Positions 49,398 to 51,180 of a stretch of DNA of 51,180 nucleotides are shown in pieces. A program made the translations under genes and the position numbers. A model generated the notes under the pieces. The model saw only the letters and a list, made by a program, of their open reading frames with translations, had not been told where the DNA came from and did no database searches. Every line of letters begins with the position of its first letter. The stretch's first letter is position 1. The stretch is from Saccharothrix sp. NRRL B-16348 (GTDB lineage: Bacteria; Actinomycetota; Actinomycetes; Mycobacteriales; Pseudonocardiaceae): contig NZ_LGED01000231.1 in assembly GCF_001280085.1 (NCBI RefSeq), positions 1 to 51,180 on the forward strand, written 5' to 3'.

Positions 49398-50342
49398 TCA
49401 GGCGGCCGAGTCCAGGCGGTCCACCTGGTCGTCGTCCAGCTTGATCTCCAGCGCCCCCAAGGTCTCCTCCAGTTGTGCGACCGAGGTCGCCCCCACCAGC
49501 GGGATGATGTCCTGGCGCAGCAGCCAGGCCAGGACGACCTGGTTGACGGTGGCCCCGAGTTCCGCCGCGACCTCGTGCAGCACCGCCAGCCGCCGAGTGG
49601 TGCCGGGGTGGTCGTACTCCTCGCCCAACGGCTTGTCCCGGTACCTGCCGGCGAGCAGCGCCGAGTACGCCACCAGCGTCACGTCACCCTCGCTCGCGGC
49701 GTAGTCGAGCAGTTCGTCGGTCATGTGGACGTGACCGCCCTCGGGCAGCTTCACGTTCGGCCGGGGGCGGAGGTAGCTGTACCGCTGCTGCACGGCGGTG
49801 TAGACCGGCCAGCCGTTGTCCCGCGACACGGTCCGCGCCCGGTCGAACCGCCACGTGGCGTGGTTGCTCGCGCCGATCTCGCGCACCTTGCCCGCGTCCA
49901 CGAGGGACGCGAACCCGCCGAGCGTGTCCTCGAACGTGACGCGGCGATCCTCGATGTGGCTGTAGTAGAGGTCGATGTGGTCGACGCCCAGCCGTTCGAG
50001 GCTCGCCGCGGCGGCACGGCGGACGGTGTGCCCGGCCAGGCCCTCGGCGTTCTCCAGACCGGTGCCGGGGGTCAGCGGACGTGCGCCCACCTTCGTGGCC
50101 ACCACCATCTCGTCGCGGTTGCCCCGCGCGGCCAGCCAGCGGCCGACCATCCGCTCGCTCTCGTCGCCCGTGCCACCGTCCCAGAACACGTAGTTGTTCG
50201 CCGTGTCCAGGAACGTGCCGCCCGCCTCGGCGAAGCGGTCCATGATCGCGAACGAGGTCTCCTGGTCGACCCCCTTGCCGAACGGCAACGTGCCCAGTGC
50301 CAGGGCGCTGACCTCCAGTGAACCGATGCGCTGTCGTCTCAT
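49398..50342 (-). CDS. Aldo/keto reductase
   Basis: A 314-residue NADPH-dependent reductase. The catalytic tetrad is visible: D46 and Y51 (FLDTANNYVFWD), K84 (VVATKVGAR) and H129 (DLYYSHIEDR). GTFLDTANNY, GASNHATWRFDRA and WLLRQDIIPLVGATSVAQLE are family motifs. ATG 50342 is chosen because the long upstream frame has no start near and the promoter -10 ends eight bases before it, so the mRNA is probably leaderless. Confidence 0.93.
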   Translation of the reverse strand: MRRQRIGSLEVSALALGTLPFGKGVDQETSFAIMDRFAEAGGTFLDTANNYVFWDGGTGDESERMVGRWLAARGNRDEMVVATKVGARPLTPGTGLENAEGLAGHTVRRAAAASLERLGVDHIDLYYSHIEDRRVTFEDTLGGFASLVDAGKVREIGASNHATWRFDRARTVSRDNGWPVYTAVQQRYSYLRPRPNVKLPEGGHVHMTDELLDYAASEGDVTLVAYSALLAGRYRDKPLGEEYDHPGTTRRLAVLHEVAAELGATVNQVVLAWLLRQDIIPLVGATSVAQLEETLGALEIKLDDDQVDRLDSAA

Positions 50343-50349
50343 GCCGGTC

Positions 50350-50380
50350 AGCCTGGGTGCTGGAGCGCGGTCCAGGTCAA
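50350..50380 (-). promoter_or_regulatory. MerR-type promoter with 19-bp spacer for the aldo/keto reductase gene
   Basis: On the minus strand TTGACC (50380-50375), 19 bases, then CAGGCT (50355-50350). The spacer contains the dyad CTGGA-N6-TCCAG. Same -35 and spacer as the promoter at 47945. Predicted start of transcription falls at or next to the ATG. Confidence 0.72.
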
Positions 50381-50402
50381 GCCCCTGGCATGCTGGGTGG
50401 TG

Positions 50403-51059
50403 ATGTCGACACTGACGAAATGGGCTCCCGCCGTGCTGGCGCTGGTCCTCGTGGCCAGTCCGGGCGTGTGGCGGTACAGCAGGCACGTCATCACCATCGC
50501 GCACGAGGCCGGGCACGCCCTCGTCGCGCTGCTCACCGGCCGTCGGCTGGAGGGCATCAAGCTGAACTCGGACACGTCCGGGGTCACGGTGTCGCGCGGC
50601 AGGCCGACCGGCTTCGCGGTCGTGCTCATGTACTTCGCGGGGTACGTGACGCCGTCGTTGCTCGGGCTGGGCGCGGCGGCCCTGGTGACGTCCGAGCAGG
50701 TCAGGCCGTTGCTGTGGGCGACGGTGGCGTTGCTGGTCGGGATGCTGATCATGATCCGCAACGCGTTCGGCGTGCTGTCGGTCGTGCTGACCGGGGCGGT
50801 GATGTTCGGCGTGTCGTGGTACGCGACGGCGGAGTGGCAGGCGGCGTTCGCGCTGTTCGTGACGTGGTTCTTGCTGCTGGGTGGGGTGCGGCCGGTGGGG
50901 GAGTTGCAGCGGCGGCGGATGAGGGGGTTGGCGCGGCAGTCCGATGCCGACCAATTGGCGCGGATCACGCGGGTGCCCGGGTTGGTGTGGGTGCTGGTGT
51001 TCGCCGGGGTGACGGTGGGGACGCTGGTGGTGGGTGGGCGGTTGTTGCTGCCGTTGTGA
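50403..51059 (+). CDS. M50-family membrane metalloprotease-like protein
   Basis: A 218-residue membrane protein; ATG 50403 preferred over the two GTGs directly before it, all with weak RBS. The zinc motif H34-E35-x2-H38 is in ITIAHEAGHALVALLTGRR, inside a helix, as in M50 site-2-type proteases. Further helices are FAVVLMYFAGYVTPSLLGLG, LLWATVALLVGMLIMI, FALFVTWFLLLGGVRPVGEL and LVWVLVFAGVTVGTLVVGG. The second zinc ligand region NPDG/LDG is not obvious, so it may belong to the M50B-like group of unknown substrate. Confidence 0.85.
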   Translation: MSTLTKWAPAVLALVLVASPGVWRYSRHVITIAHEAGHALVALLTGRRLEGIKLNSDTSGVTVSRGRPTGFAVVLMYFAGYVTPSLLGLGAAALVTSEQVRPLLWATVALLVGMLIMIRNAFGVLSVVLTGAVMFGVSWYATAEWQAAFALFVTWFLLLGGVRPVGELQRRRMRGLARQSDADQLARITRVPGLVWVLVFAGVTVGTLVVGGRLLLPL

Positions 51060-51085
51060 GTGGTTCGGCGGCGGCTCGGTGGTCC

Positions 51086-51180
51086 GGTCCGGCTCGATTT
51101 GACATGGGGCCCTTACGGGCACTCCAGGCAGGCCAAAGCCGGCAGGCCCGGCGGGGTAAAGCGTCCCGCCAGGCCTGCCG
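51086..51180. repeat. Large palindromic repeat element, copy 2 (cut by the window end)
   Basis: The first 57 bases (51086-51142) are identical to 33610-33666, including CGATTTGACATGGG. The inner stem follows in a variant form (GGCGGG-GTAAAGCGT-CCCGCC core). The right outer arm lies outside the window. It begins 27 bases after the M50 stop codon. Confidence 0.88.

Overview
The window is very GC-rich, with strong third-position GC bias and frequent GTG starts. Its gene families (NPCBM membrane proteins, EthR-like TetR, ECF41 and RskA-type sigma systems, DUF4383, DUF1996, actinobacterial-type eCIS) point to an actinomycete. An Actinosynnemataceae-like Pseudonocardiales genome (Saccharothrix, Lentzea or Actinosynnema type) fits best; that placement is inference from gene content and from intergenic repeat families I associate with this group, not from a marker gene. 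No rRNA, tRNA or CRISPR array was seen.

Layout. (1) 1-2734: the C-terminal part of a large toxin with a PD-(D/E)XK-like end, its probable Imm49 immunity gene, and a convergent NPCBM-type membrane protein. (2) 3009-23353: an almost complete extracellular contractile injection system (eCIS): DUF4255 cap-type protein, AAA+ ATPase, DUF4157 HExxH protein, sheath, tube, assembly proteins, a repeat-rich protein in the position of a tape measure, second tube-like protein, LysM hub protein, VgrG-like spike, PAAR tip, gp25, gpJ-like and gpI-like baseplate proteins. It ends with three envelope-type proteins (zinc-ribbon/glycan-binding, secreted PD40/VWA/DUF11, and an Ig-like membrane protein). Four intergenic regions of this locus carry versions of one inverted repeat, GCTGCCC-N4-GGGCAGC. 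(3) 23361-25713: on the minus strand and converging on the eCIS, a histidine kinase with a 20-copy hexapeptide tail, a NarL-type response regulator and a LuxR protein with a degenerate receiver.

(4) 25927-33410: accessory genes: radical SAM protein, PHP/PolX-like phosphoesterase, TetR regulator, a small alpha-helical protein, serine beta-lactamase-like hydrolase and a large LuxR (LAL) ATPase regulator. (5) 33411-33879: a gene-free repeat island with short interspersed repeats and a large palindromic element whose second copy begins at 51086. (6) 33880-41540: molybdopterin oxidoreductase, long-chain acyl-CoA ligase, an ArsR regulator with a clear operator, an exported alpha/beta hydrolase, and an ECF41 sigma/DoxX pair with a matching promoter. 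(7) 41713-46875: discoidin/FN3/sugar dehydrogenase protein, a truncated anti-sigma paralogue, a DUF1996 lipoprotein, and an ECF sigma/anti-sigma operon. The truncated paralogue and the sigma operon share the promoter-like motif TGAACC-N16-CGTGTC. (8) 46958-51180: two oxidoreductases each behind a MerR-type promoter with a 19-nt spacer, a DUF4383 membrane protein, an M50 protease, and the second palindromic repeat.

Most informative points: the repeated operator-like motif in the eCIS, the envelope module at the end of the eCIS operon, the repeat-tailed kinase next door, the shared ECF promoter linking two loci, and the palindromic repeat family.
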